A stretch of 64,000 nt of DNA from Drosophila pseudoobscura (taxonomy: Eukaryota > Arthropoda > Insecta > Diptera > Drosophilidae), in the NCBI RefSeq assembly GCF_009870125.1, contig NC_046680.1:4340001-4404000 (forward strand). The letters are read 5' to 3'. Of the stretch, positions 25,657-38,400 are shown one piece after another (position 1 is the first letter of the stretch; the number at the start of each line of letters is the position of its first letter). Position numbers and translations under genes: made by a program. The notes beneath the pieces are model-generated. The model did not search any database and was not told where the DNA came from. It saw only the letters and a list, made by a program, of their open reading frames with translations.

Positions 25657-28600
25657 ATTAAATTTATTTACTTGTACTTTTTTATTCATATTTTTATTAA
25701 TTTACTAAATTGGATATAATACCTTTTTTATCTACGAAATCTGTATAATATAAGTAAGAAATACTTCTAAATCATTCTTAAATATTGATTTTTTCACAAT
25801 TTCCACCCTTTGTGCAGATCTATTGGTATAAACGAGTATGAAAACCTAAGTGTAAATATACAAATTTCGGACACATTTGTCGGGGTGCATGTGATTAACT
25901 CATTCACCCACACTGTATTTAAATATAATTCATCAGAAAAATGGATCACCCACAGTATCTGAAACTTCGAAGCCACTTTTGGCGGAGGGTATACGTGTGA
26001 ATGTACATGTGTGTCGTCTGGCTTCGGTAAGCACATCTGAGTAGACCGCAAGACAGTCTTAAAAGAACAAATAACAACAAAGTCCATTCCCCCCTTACCA
26101 CTCCATCGCCTTCTTAAGGCCCACCCTTGCCCCAGAAACATGCAAATTTCCATGCGAACAAATTGTGCAATTGTTGCTGAGAGGAAACGAGAACCAGGCA
26201 TTTAACACGTGTGGCACGTATTTCATTTTAGAGGCAAGCGAATACTGTGGCTGAACACTGGCCCAGCTCGAGCCAAGTCGAGCTGAGTTTTCCATTTTTC
26301 CGAGTAGCAACGAACCTTGGGGCTGGCCGCAGCGAAAGCAGGACAAAGGTCGGCTGGTGGTGAAGGGGTTTTGGCAAAAAAGATGAACATGCCACCATCA
26401 GGAGGCTCATAAAGGCAAGGCAAGAATGTGCCACAAAGCCCCAGTCCAGCAATGCACTTTAAGGCCCACCCGTCCCCAGGACTACGGCCTTTTAAAACTT
26501 CATTTTCCCGTCTGACTAAGCTAAGGCCCTATCTCTGGCTTTCCCTTTATTTTTATTTGGCATGGTTCTTCGTGGCCGGTTTATAAATTATTCCAATCCA
26601 TTAGGACCCGGCTTTCACGCTGTTTTGAATCTGGAGGCAACTGGAAAATGTGTGGAAAATATATAAACCACATGTACTCGTAATCTGCAACAACATTTGG
26701 ATGGCTCTCGCCAGCTATTAGACACAGCTCACCCACACATGGCCCTCGCATACGCACACGTACCGAGTACCATGAGGGCCCACATATACACCCACACAGG
26801 CAAGCGCATAAACGCCATTGGAACTTCTCTCGCTGGGCTATTCCTTATTTACAGTTTGTATTTATTTGAAATATGAGCTACTTGCCAGAGAACTCACCAG
26901 ATAAATCAGCAGAAACGTTTTCGAGCCGTACCCCAGAAGACTGTCAGTTGGCATTATGTCGGACAACAAAAGATTCTCGATTGCGATACATTCCTCGGAC
27001 CTCAAGTGTAGAGGCTGTAGAGAGCGAGAGAGTATGGCAAAATGTGAATTAAGTAAAAAAATCTCTAATGGATGTGGGCCGACTGTGTATTTAGTTAAGC
27101 ACCAAACAAACTGAATTTGTTTATGAATAAATCTCTGGCTAGGCTAGAGAAATTACGGACTTGGGAAATCAAATTTTTGGGTGTACGAACTTTTGAAGTC
27201 GGAATTAGACAAAAATTTGCGATCTTTCAAGACGCCTTTTTAAGAATCATATTTCGACATAAACTGAGCAATCCATAGATTAGTAAATAAAATAGGCAAT
27301 AATAAGCAGTTTAAAGATTTATAATCCCCAAGGCTACCCTACATTTCTACATTTTAGTTCATATTTGGACTCATTTGGGTTCCTTTGGGCTTTTGGTACA
27401 TTTTTTTTTCCTTTAAATGGAGTTAAAGTTTTTCAATAGTGTCGGTTTCTGTACAATCCAATTCCTGGCACAGATATTGCACATGATACCCGTAGACGGT
27501 TTAAAAATGCGTCCTGAAATATTAAGCTTAATTATTTATTATTTAATATCATTGATAAATTTCTTTTAAATTAATTTTTGTATTGGATGTCTCAACGCTG
27601 AATCTTGGGGTAATAATGTTGATTTGTTATTCAACTGAGTATCTAAAAATGTTGGCTGTTGTGTTATGCCATATTCGTTTGAAATCCTTTAAATCAATTC
27701 ATTCAATTTATTTCACCATTTCCTTCTATTCAAACGTGTTAGTGCATTTTTATTTTCCTTGCCAATCTTTGGTCTTTTCTCGAATAATGAATAAATTTCA
27801 ATTCGTAAAAACGGTTACACGAAATAAATGTGCACCTTAATGCATGGGATTCATATTTATAAGCCCAGCAACCGACTCATGCCGTAATCCACAACAGAAA
27901 CAGAAATTGGAAACACATAAATTGCCTTTATGCTCCGTCATTCGATTTGCAACAAAAGCGGGCCAAATCGGAAAACGTTTCAATGCATTGTTTCAGTGAA
28001 ATCCCAATGAATATCCAACGGCTTGTGCAGGGCCAACGTGAAACACCCATGGCTTGAGGAGAGTGGGAGGCAGAGGCAGCCACTACAACAATATTTTTTT
28101 AGGCAGATGCCGGCACGGAAATATTTCCGTATTTTAAAAATGTTAAAAGCTTGCTGGCCAAATCCCATCATCCGTAAAGTGCAGCCATGAAAAGCTAGCA
28201 CTAGCAGAGACAGCCACTAGATGTGTTTCTGCCGAAATGCCATATAAAGCGATTTCAACACGAACTCTTTAAGCAGACCAAAATTTGATTTATGCTCTAT
28301 TTGGCTGCTTTCATTTGGCACTTTATAGGGGCCCCGTACTTCTTTCAAATCAACAATTGATGCTGTTGTTTGTTTAAAAACGGCCAACGGAAATCAAAGA
28401 GAAATTTCCGCATAAATCAGGTCAAGAGCACTCTGCAAAGGGAAGCGCAGATATGTGTATGCCACAGGCAGCATCCTATGATTAATGGGCCCAATAAATT
28501 TTTTGTGCAAATATTGAAAAAATACCACTAGTACAAGACGCCGTCAGTTTAGTTCGGCCTGAATAGAGATACCATACCCTATCCGGGGGTTCTGTTCCGT

Positions 28601-30428
28601 ACCGCTGAGCTCTGAGCTTCGATCCAGCTTTGACAGCCGGCGAATGGGAAATCAACGAACAAACATTTCATTACTCATACGTCGTGTGGTCCGTCCGTAC
28701 ACAAAGAGGAAAAACCATCGGGGGAAAATATTGTGACATATGCAGGCGGCACGATTTCGCTTGGCTTCGTTTTTTAATACGAAACTGACGAACCGTCACC
28801 ATCGAAAACATTTTCCGAACAGAGTTTTTCACAGTGCCCTTCACAGTGGCGGGGTCCACGGCACTTCACAGCTGAGTGCTAAAATAGATGCCGTACACAT
28901 GTAAAGCTGTACCACACATACAGACCTTGTACGACACACTACAGTGAAACACATTTTCCTGTTTTTACGAGTCCGCTCTGCTCGTTTCCCCCTGCTCCTT
29001 GGCGCTGTTTTTATTGCAGTTTCCTCTCTTTCTGTTCGCTTTTATCAAATGCAATTTACGGATCCCCTCGCATCGGACATTAGCGCACGGTCGAAGTCGA
29101 GTCAAGCTTACTTAACGCTCCACAGATGCTTCGACTGCTCCATTCTGCACCTTCCCCTTCGCTATCATTGTGCAGCTTTTTTCCGGCTCTTTTTCGCCTA
29201 TGGCACTTTCCGCACGTTTTTTTTTATTGCTAATTTCTGTTATTGCCAACGTTTTGCGTGAGTTTCGCGCATTGTCGTAAAATATTTTTATGATCACAGA
29301 AGGGCCACCACCGCCCACACCCACTCCAGTAGGTGTGAGTGCCTTGCCTCTATGTAGGCGTCGTAGAGCAGCTAGAAAGATGGCTACTCCTCTGCTTCTG
29401 TCTATCAAAAAACACCAATACTTATCTTAAGATACACTTCCAACTCGGATCTCTTACTTTTTCAGTTCATCAATTACATATGTTTCCAACTAAATTTTGT
29501 CATATTTTTCCACATTCAAATCAAACAAATCGCTCATTCATTGGAGCACTGGAGGCAGGGCCAAGTCAATTGCTCAGGTCGCGTGGCATCGTTAAACTTA
29601 AGTGGTCCCTTGCCCCTTTTCCGCTCTCGCCATCTGTTTTATGGCTATAGCCAGTTAATAACCAAATTTGTCTGCTCAGCTTTGGCTTTGGCATTAAACT
29701 GAAATACCTTCAGATGGGTGAAGCCACAACAGAACTTAAGAGCAGAACAGAGCTAAGCAGCGTTGAGTGATGTGATGCGATTTCATGTAATTTCTCTAAT
29801 AAATATAAAACTCTTATTATTTATCCCTGTGCCATAATAGCAAGGGAAGGAGAAAAGTACAGGAGTATAAACGGAAAACGTTTCTGGCAGCTGTCATAAA
29901 AACGCTCTTAGATCGATGCCAGCGAAAGTGTTGTGCACACAAAATGCATTCAGCTTTCCATTGCCACTCGCCCCCTTCTTTGGTGCTCAAACAATTTGCA
30001 ATTTCGTATTATATGCTGTTCGTTCAGAAACGGTTCTATAGATGTACTGATGTTGCTGTTGTCACATCTGATTTTGAGTGCAGGCAGCAATTTGCCTAAA
30101 CGATAAGAGTACAGTCAGTCAGGGAGTGCACGATTGGGAAGTGGAGGAGTGTGAGCTTTTTGGGAACTCAATTGAGTGTGGCACAGTGTGTTGCTGCTGC
30201 TCCTACGAACCGGATACGCCTGATTGCCGCTGGGTTTTCATTTGACTCTCCTGCCCCACTCGAAATCAAACATCTCTACTCCTTGGGGTCCAAAGAAATA
30301 CTGGGGGCTGGCCATCAGTTTGGCCATTGTTTGTTTCAGCCTGAGTGCATACTTGTAGCAGGACCAATAGCAGCCACACCTTTTGATGATAAAATGTTGC
30401 ATATTTGCACATATTCGCCCAGTGTTTT

Positions 30429-31466
30429 TATACCCGATACTCAAAATGAGTATTGGGGTATATTAGATTTGTGGTAAAAGTGTGTGTGTAACGTCCAGAA
30501 GGAATCGTTTCCGACCCCATAAAGTATATATATTCTTGATCAGCATCAATAGCCAAGTCGATTGAGCCCTGTCTGTCTGTCCGTCTGTCCGTCCCCTTCA
30601 GCGCCTAGTGCTCAAAGACTATAAGAGCTAGAGCAACGATGTTTCGGATCCAGACTTCTTGTCACTGCTACAAAAATATTTCAAAGCTTTGCCCCGCCCA
30701 CTTCCGCCCCCACAAAGGACGAAAATCTGCGGCATCCACAATTTCGATGATACGATATCTTCTAGAGTGCAAAATCTGAACCAGATCGTATAATTATTAT
30801 AGCCAGAATCAAGAAAACAATTTCATTCTTTCTCGCTCTGTCTCTCTCTCTAACACACAGGTTTCATGGTCGGTTTTGCCAATTGTAAAATATGAGTTCA
30901 AGGATCTCAGAACCCATAAGAGCTAGAGCAACCAAATTTGGTATCCACACTCCTGTGATATCGGACCTTGACCGTTGTGTGTCAAAAATTTCGACACACC
31001 CCCTTCCGCCCCCGCAAAGGACGAAAATCTGGGGCAACCACAAATCTCAGAGACTATTAAGGCTAGAGTGACCAAATTTGGTACACACACTCCTTTAAGA
31101 TGTCACTCACTATAAAACGTATATCTCAGAATTTCGCCCCACCCCTATCCGCCCCAACAAAGGACGAAAATCTGTTGCATCCACAATATTGCAGATTCGA
31201 GAAAACTAAAAACGCAGAATCATAGATAATGACCATATCTATCCGGTTGCTGAATTTGGATCAGATCAGATCATTTTTATAGCCAAAAGGAACAAATCAA
31301 TTTGCACTGGCTCACGCTCAGACTGATTTTCTGTCTCTCTCGCACGCACTCTTTGTCGTGTCGTTTAATATTAGCGCCGTCTGCCGGAGGAGAGCCATAC
31401 TGACTTAGTATCGGGTATAACTGTAGAGTTGCGGTGTCCGCAGCAACTCACAACGTTCCCCCTTCT
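30429..31466 (+). mobile_element. Dispersed repeat family, fullest copy, with short terminal inverted repeats
   Basis: The element begins TATACCCGATACT at 30429 and has the inverted counterpart AGTATCGGGTATA at 31407-31419. Homology with other copies continues to the ACGTTCCCCC block near 31466. Inside are a GTCTGTCCG tract, GGAGCAAC-like ACCAAATTTGGT palindromes repeated twice, and CCGCCCCCGCAAAGGACG-type blocks repeated three times. I see no open frame resembling a transposase. Five copies occur in this window, so the family must be abundant. I cannot assign the class; obscura-group flies carry a very common non-coding element of this general type. Confidence 0.7.
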
Positions 31467-31846
31467 TTTTTTACAAAACTGCTCAAAGCAGCGCATAGAT
31501 CGAAGCGTGTCACAGATCATGAGCTGCAGGTAGTTTTCGGGGGGACAATCACAATATTTGTTGTTCTTTTATCCTGATGCTGACCAGATGTGTGCAAGAT
31601 ATATATTATTACTGTAATAGAAATAATTGTTTTCTAATACACTTGAAAATAACTAATATAAAAGCCATAAAAAAGTTATACAAATTTCAGTTCAATATGC
31701 TGCTAAGTACACCAACCTCTGCCCTCTCTGTGTCTCTCCCTTTCCGCACGACTGCTTGCAGGCCAACTATTTTAAATTCCAGCTAATTAAATAATTCAAG
31801 ATACAAAAAAGACACGAGTTTACAAAATAAATTTGTATAGACAATA

Positions 31847-32204
31847 CAGTGCGTTATGGGACTTTGAGTCTTCATTTTTTTGTTGATTACTTCGTAAAAT
31901 AAAAATTATTGAAATAAAATAAAATTGTATTATTTTAAGATAAATATTTTCATCAATCAATAATTTGTCTCAAAATATAAGTAAAACTTGCGACTTAATA
32001 CCATTTTTAAGTAAATTTCTGCATCATTTTTAGATTTACTGCCGCTAAATTTGCTACACTCGACAATCAATAGAAAAACAATTGTTAAAAGGGGAGAATT
32101 AAATGCTTTCTTTATGTATTCGTTCTGAAATCCGAAGCAAAAGATACACATATTAATACTAAACCACTACCAGCTTTAAGCAATTATGTCGATGAAACGC
32201 ACTG
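31847..32204. mobile_element. Small inverted-repeat element (MITE-like)
   Basis: Bounded by CAGTGCGTT at 31847 and AACGCACTG ending at 32204, each flanked by TA, as expected for a Tc1/mariner-type target duplication. The interior (about 358 bases) is AT-rich with no convincing transposase. A shorter relative lies at 51117-51254. Confidence 0.5.
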
Positions 32205-32407
32205 TATCTAGCACCACCCTCAGCAGTTTGAAAACCAATTAAGTTCCGATTCAAACGGGCTGAAAAACGCAAAATACTTATGGGGGCGGGTGGCACAACC
32301 ACATGCAGTTTGCTGGAAACATTTATGAGCCTTTCAAAAGCAATTTGATGGACTCACGTAACACATTTGCAACTTTTCAGCCCACGCAGCTCCAGTTGAA
32401 TGCAGCC

Positions 32408-35400
32408 ATGAGTGAGCAGAGCAGCAACAGCAGCAGCAGTGACAGTGGCAGTGGCAGCACCATTGCAGCGATTGCTGAAAGTGCCGCAGAAAGCGGCCCG
32501 GACTTCGATGCACTTCGCGCCGCCTGTAGTGCTCGCTTGAACGGGAGCAGCAGCCATCTGTCGGGTGAGTGTTTCAAACTGCAATTTTCATGTCCATTAT
32601 TCATGAGTAATTTTAAACTTACCATCCCTTCGCCCCCTGCGCTGCCTCAGGACCCAGCCCAGGACCAGAACCCGGACTCGGACCCCGCCCTTTCTGTCCC
32701 GGTACCTTTGATGGTTGGCTTTGCTGGCCGGATACGGCCGCGGGCACTTCCGCCTACGAGCTCTGCCCTGACTTCATCACGGGCTTCGATCCAACACGTA
32801 AGTACAGCGGGAGCTGGCTGACTGGGCAGGGCAGGTGAATGAATGGTTGTTTATTATGTTCCACAAAGGAACATCCGCTCTGGGGTCAGCTCGGGGATCT
32901 ACATATGACAGAGAGAAAAAACCAAAAGCCGAAAATGCCCACGGAAATTTGTTTGCGCAAGCAGCCTCGTTTGGAGATGGAATGATGGAATGAGAGACAC
33001 CACTCCACTCCTCTGCCCAGGACGCTGCTCATCTTCAGATTCATACACATTTTCATATGAATACAAATTAATGTACTTGTATAAATATATGTACGCTCCC
33101 AGCCAGGTCAAATCAATTGGAAAGTTCTTATGTTTGTGCTTTGATTTCGTGTCGTATGGAAACATAATTTGCTCAGGGGAGGAGACTAAGCCTCAGCTCC
33201 TGGGGCCACTAAATTATCCAAGGAGCAGGAGAAAAATGCTAAAATGTTTTCGCCTGATTTGCCACACAATTTTCTTGTGTGCCCTCAGTATATTCTCAGT
33301 GGGCTCTCAGTTATGTGTGTGTGGCTTCTAAACGGAGCTGAGGCCGAGTCGGATGACTGGAGAAATTTAAATTAAAGCTTGAAAGAGCTGACATTATTAC
33401 CAGGCTTACTCTTTAATGCTGAGGGAATATTATGAGCACAGATAAAAAGGTGCTGGCTATGTCTTGGCCCCCTGATGAGACAACAGACGGATAGAAAGAA
33501 GTTTCATTCAAACAAATAGTTTTGTCGACTCATTCCTGAACCATTACGCGACAGAGGCTGCACGCATAAAATCCACATCTGTCTGGCACACAATGTGGCA
33601 TTTAATAAGTAATTAGCCAATGAGTGCTTCATGAATCATTCAAGCGATTTCAAACAAATAGCACACATTATTATGCATGGCTAATTATAATTGGCTCGAA
33701 CGCTGCGAAAAAGAAACATAAAAACAAATAGAAAAAGAGATGAAGCGGCTAGAAAAATTGACTTGAATAATGAAAATATCAAAAAGTGTATAAATATTGG
33801 AAGTAATTTATGGAATAAATCATTTGCCGTGCGCTGCATGTCAATTTGCATTTATCGCAGCTGCGTAATGTGGGGCAAGCCAACAATATCCAACATGCCA
33901 CAAGCCGCATACACTTCCCTGTGTCGCCTGACCGGCGCAAACGCACCCCCCACTGTGGCCGTGACCAGGACAACACTAAAATAGCAAAAGTTGAATGACT
34001 TTTTTGCGACTGTGTCAAATTTTTTTGTCAGGGAAGGAAGCCAACCAAAGGCCAAGAGGCAGAGGGTAAAGAAAGTGCTACTTTCACTACATTTAGCCTG
34101 TGGTAGCCTTGCCGCCCCGACACTCTGCCACGCCTTCCGGGGTCGTCGCAAGCTTGTACAAGATTATGTGCTCTGGCACTGCGTCGCCATTAACTTTTAT
34201 GGCACTTCCGGTCGACGGATGTCGATGTGGTGCTGCGCTCAGCCGGGCCGAGCCGAGCTGAGCTGAGCCGTGCTCTGCGGCAGCGGCTACTTATCTGCCA
34301 CACTGAGCAGAGCAGAGCGGAGCGTATACGTGATTTTCAACGTCTGCGTGCTAACTGGCGATAAATGAGCTTGGCCAAAGATCAGCGTACAAACAAAGAG
34401 AGCAAAATACCGAACAAAAGGACAGAAAATCCAAATACGAAATTCCTTTCTGGCTTTAACAGAGGTACATATGCAATCCAAATTGGCCGCACTTGCCACA
34501 ACAATTGGGATTGGAAGTGCCACTCGAACAGCAAGTGAAATTCCTTCTCGTTCCTGTCGTACACATGCCACAAGCAAAACAAACTTTGTGACGAATTCTG
34601 AAATTGATTTTGGTTTACACAGTTATGGAAATAGTTCCTTTCAACAAATAAAATACCAGAATACATGGACTTTATGCTGCCGATAATCTACAATATCAGT
34701 TGGATTGCGGTCTACGACATTGGTGGGAAGGGAAAAGTATAATGATGAATGCCATTTGATGCACTTGTCAGATGGAAATGTACACAAAAGTACGTGTTTA
34801 TTCGATGCAAAGTCCACGAAAGCCTGCACTATTTACCCAAGAGTTAGTCGTAGAATAGCAAATTGGTTAAAGTAAATATGTACGTTGAATGCAACAAATT
34901 GTATATATGTACACAAAACATTGTGGAATGCTCGGGAAATTGTATTGCTATTGCCAGTTCTTGGTAAGCTGTCCAGTTCTGTATAGATTTTTTATCGGTT
35001 GATATATGCGGATGGTGTTCCAGTTATATTCCGTTTCTGTTAGGATATGTTTTAAAATGTTATTAGCCCCCAATTATCTGTAAGCCCTTCACATAGCTCC
35101 TGAAAGAGTTTCCGTCAGCACAGGTTTCTTTTCTAGTCTGGTGTGCAGTGGAGGTTTAAAATATTTAATGAGGGAAAATACATTTCCCTCTCATTTCTCG
35201 TCACAGGATATGCTCACAAGGAGTGCGGCAGCGATGGGGAGTGGTTCAAGCATCCGCTGAACAACAAGACCTGGTCGAACTACACGACCTGCGTGAATCT
35301 CGATGACCTCGAGGTGAGTCGATCCACTTGATTTACTGACAACAAACTGATAAATCAGCAAAACGCACTAACCCACACCGCCTCGCCCTCGCCCTCACCA

Positions 35401-38400
35401 GTGGAAGCACAACGTGAATCTGATCTATGAGGTCGGCTACGGCATCTCTCTTCTGGCCATCCTACTCTCGCTGGCCATACTCGGATATTTCAAGTAAGTA
35501 AGCCACAGGTCATCCTCGCCCTCAGTCTCAGCCTCGACCATATTCGACCTCCACATCCATTTATACTTAATCTTTGCCCCAACTTTAACGGCGGCAGCCC
35601 AGCATGGAAAACCACTCAGGGCTAATGAGGTGCTCTTGCCGTTGCCATTGCCGTTGTCATTGCCGTTTCTGGATATGGCATGAACGCTGGGGCTCTTGGC
35701 GCCGCACAAAAATATCCTGGCAAACAAATGCGCCAATGACTTAATCATCTGTGCACTCTCTTAAAACGGAACAATTGGTGTCGGAAATGAGAAAATACTT
35801 GGTCTTCTTTTCCCTCACTCGCCACATTCTTTCTCTATCTCTATCTCTCTCTCTCTCTCTTTCTCTCCATCTATCTGTCTGTCAATCCATAGAACTGGAT
35901 TGTGTCTACTTCAAGCAGGATATCGATTAATTTCCCAGTGTCTGCAGCACAATTAGTGCGCTTGGTTTGTTTATCACCAGCTCGGGCAGATAGAGATAGA
36001 TATAGCGATGGAGATGGAGATGGAGATAGAGATAGAGAAACCGAAAAATACAGACAGAGCACCGACTGGCTAAAGTGTTTTAAATTGTGTCCCAAGGGCA
36101 AATGCACGAGAGCCAGCAACGTGTGGGAATTTGGGCGGACACAATTAAAAGTTTAATGACCAAAAGAACGCAGAGATCGAGCTCACACACAGAGAACAGA
36201 ACTTGAATGAAAAACCCCAGGAATTTAATTAAAAAATGTTTAGGGAAATCAATTGAAAGGATAAATCACACATGTAGCAATGGGATGAACAAGGGGAAGC
36301 CCTCTCCTCTGAAGAAATTATTATTTCTTGCTTGCAATTCTCTGTAAGTTAAACTGACAATCGCCAAAGAAAATTGTAAACAAAATAAAAGCGCTTGATA
36401 TTATAAAGGTACCAAGCACTCAACGATACCGATTTCTAATAGGCCACACAAATTATGTGGCACATGAAAAATAGCTTTGTAAAAAGAGAAAAACACATAA
36501 GTATATTAATTAAGTAGTCGGTTTTTAAACACAGTATTTTCGATGGGGCCAAATTTATTCCAAATATGAATATAGTAAGTTATTTTCTTTTCTTGAGTCA
36601 AATATTTTGTTGCACAATTGAAAATCTGCAAAAATTAAAGTTTCGGAACTTTTTTGAACTTATAGGAATTAAATTATTGCTTGTTTTCTTAAACAAGAGA
36701 TTAATATGGCATAAACCGAACATTCCGAACCTTCCTCTGGGTTGCATTGAAATGCAGCTTGACCGCAAACAAGCAACAGACGACATACTGAACAGTTGGA
36801 CAAGCTATCAGATATATATCTGAACTTTGCTTTTTGGTCCCTCTTCGTTCCCCCGTCCAAGACCTCCTCTCAGGCGATATGCAAAACGTGTTTTGGAAAT
36901 TTATGCAAAAAACAAAGAGATGAAGATGAAAATTGCATTTTGGGCCAATTCCAGTGGAATAACAATCGATGAAATGCCAGTGAATGCTGAAGCCAATGCC
37001 AATGCTGATTTATTCAAAAATTTGTATTCTTTTTGCACAGAACTCTGAAATGCGCCCGCATCACGCTGCACATGAATCTGTTCGCCTCGTTTGCGGCCAA
37101 CAACTCGTTGTGGCTCCTCTGGTATCTGATGGTTATGCCCAACACGGAGCTCCTGCAGGACAGTCCGGTAAGCTGGCACCCACTCTTGAATGTCTGCACA
37201 TTAACTTCTCTTGCTTCTTCCCAGGCCCGCTGCGTTGCCTTGCACATCAATCTGCACTACTTCCTGCTGACCAACTACTCGTGGATGCTGTGCGAGGGCT
37301 TCTATCTGCACACAGTGCTCGTGTCCGCGTTCATTTCCGAGAAGAGGCTTGTCAAATGGCTGATCGCTTTCGGATGGGGCTCACCGGCCGTTGTCATATT
37401 CGTCTACAGCCTGGCCCGAGGTCTGGGCGGCTCCGCCGAGCAGAAGATACAGTAAGTGAATGAACGTATGTGATGAGTGTGCTGGGAATAAGGAATCAGT
37501 TTAGCTCCCGCCCCTTGTACATCACTTGCTAATCGAATCGCATTTGCAATTCCATAACTCTACCCCCTTCCTGTAGCTGCTGGATGAGCCCCACTGACTA
37601 TGACAACATTCTGGTGGTGCCCGTTTGCATATCGATGTTCCTCAACCTGCTGTTCCTGTGCAATATTGTGCGCGTGGTGCTCCTAAAGCTTAATGCCCCG
37701 GCCAGCATCCAGGGCAGCTGCGGCCCATCGCGGACTGTCCTGCAGGCGTTTCGGTACGTTTTTGTTTGCTCTTTTTTTGTGGAGTGCCGCCAAACTCAAA
37801 CTCAATAAGTGGGGAAAACTCTGAAAACAAAGCGGGAAAGCTACAGTCGACTCTCCACTGGCCCTCGGGGCGTATGCGTAATTATATTTTCATCCACTTC
37901 TTTTATTTACCCGAAGCGGAGGCCATTCCTGTCATCTGTGCTCTCTTATTGCTTATTCGTTTTGCACTTGGAAGTTTTCCTCATTTTACATTTTAGATTA
38001 CGCATACGCCGCGTTGGCTTGCATGTTAATACATTCCCTCTCCGACGAAAGGCGAAAAAACAAGGCATTATACAGCCCTCTTTTTTGCTCCTTTTGCTCC
38101 TGCAGAGCCACGCTACTACTGGTTCCACTGCTTGGCCTCCAGTACATCGTCACCCCGTTTCGTCCTGCGCCAGGACATCCCTGGGAGAATACATACGAAA
38201 TCATCTCAGCGTTTACGGCCTCATTCCAAGTAAGTAAAATGTTTTCCCATTCTTGGTTCCGCTTTTTCGGCTGCTTTTGTTTTTCTGCCATTCTGGCATT
38301 AAAATGATTTTACGACTGCGAGCGGGGCTAAAAAGTTATGTTCTGGATGTTAGTTCAGCCCGTGGGTGTGGTGTGGCGGTGTGGGTTGCCATGGATCGGC

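Larger units (their letters stand above)
11137..32380 (+). other. Long gene-free stretch, probably a 5' intron of the GPCR gene
   Basis: About 21 kb with no convincing exon on either strand. Open frames are short and low in complexity. It contains microsatellites, AT-rich relics, three copies of a dispersed repeat family and a small inverted-repeat element next to the first coding exon. Large regulatory introns of this kind are common in fly neuronal receptor genes; regulatory elements cannot be picked out by eye. Confidence 0.4.
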
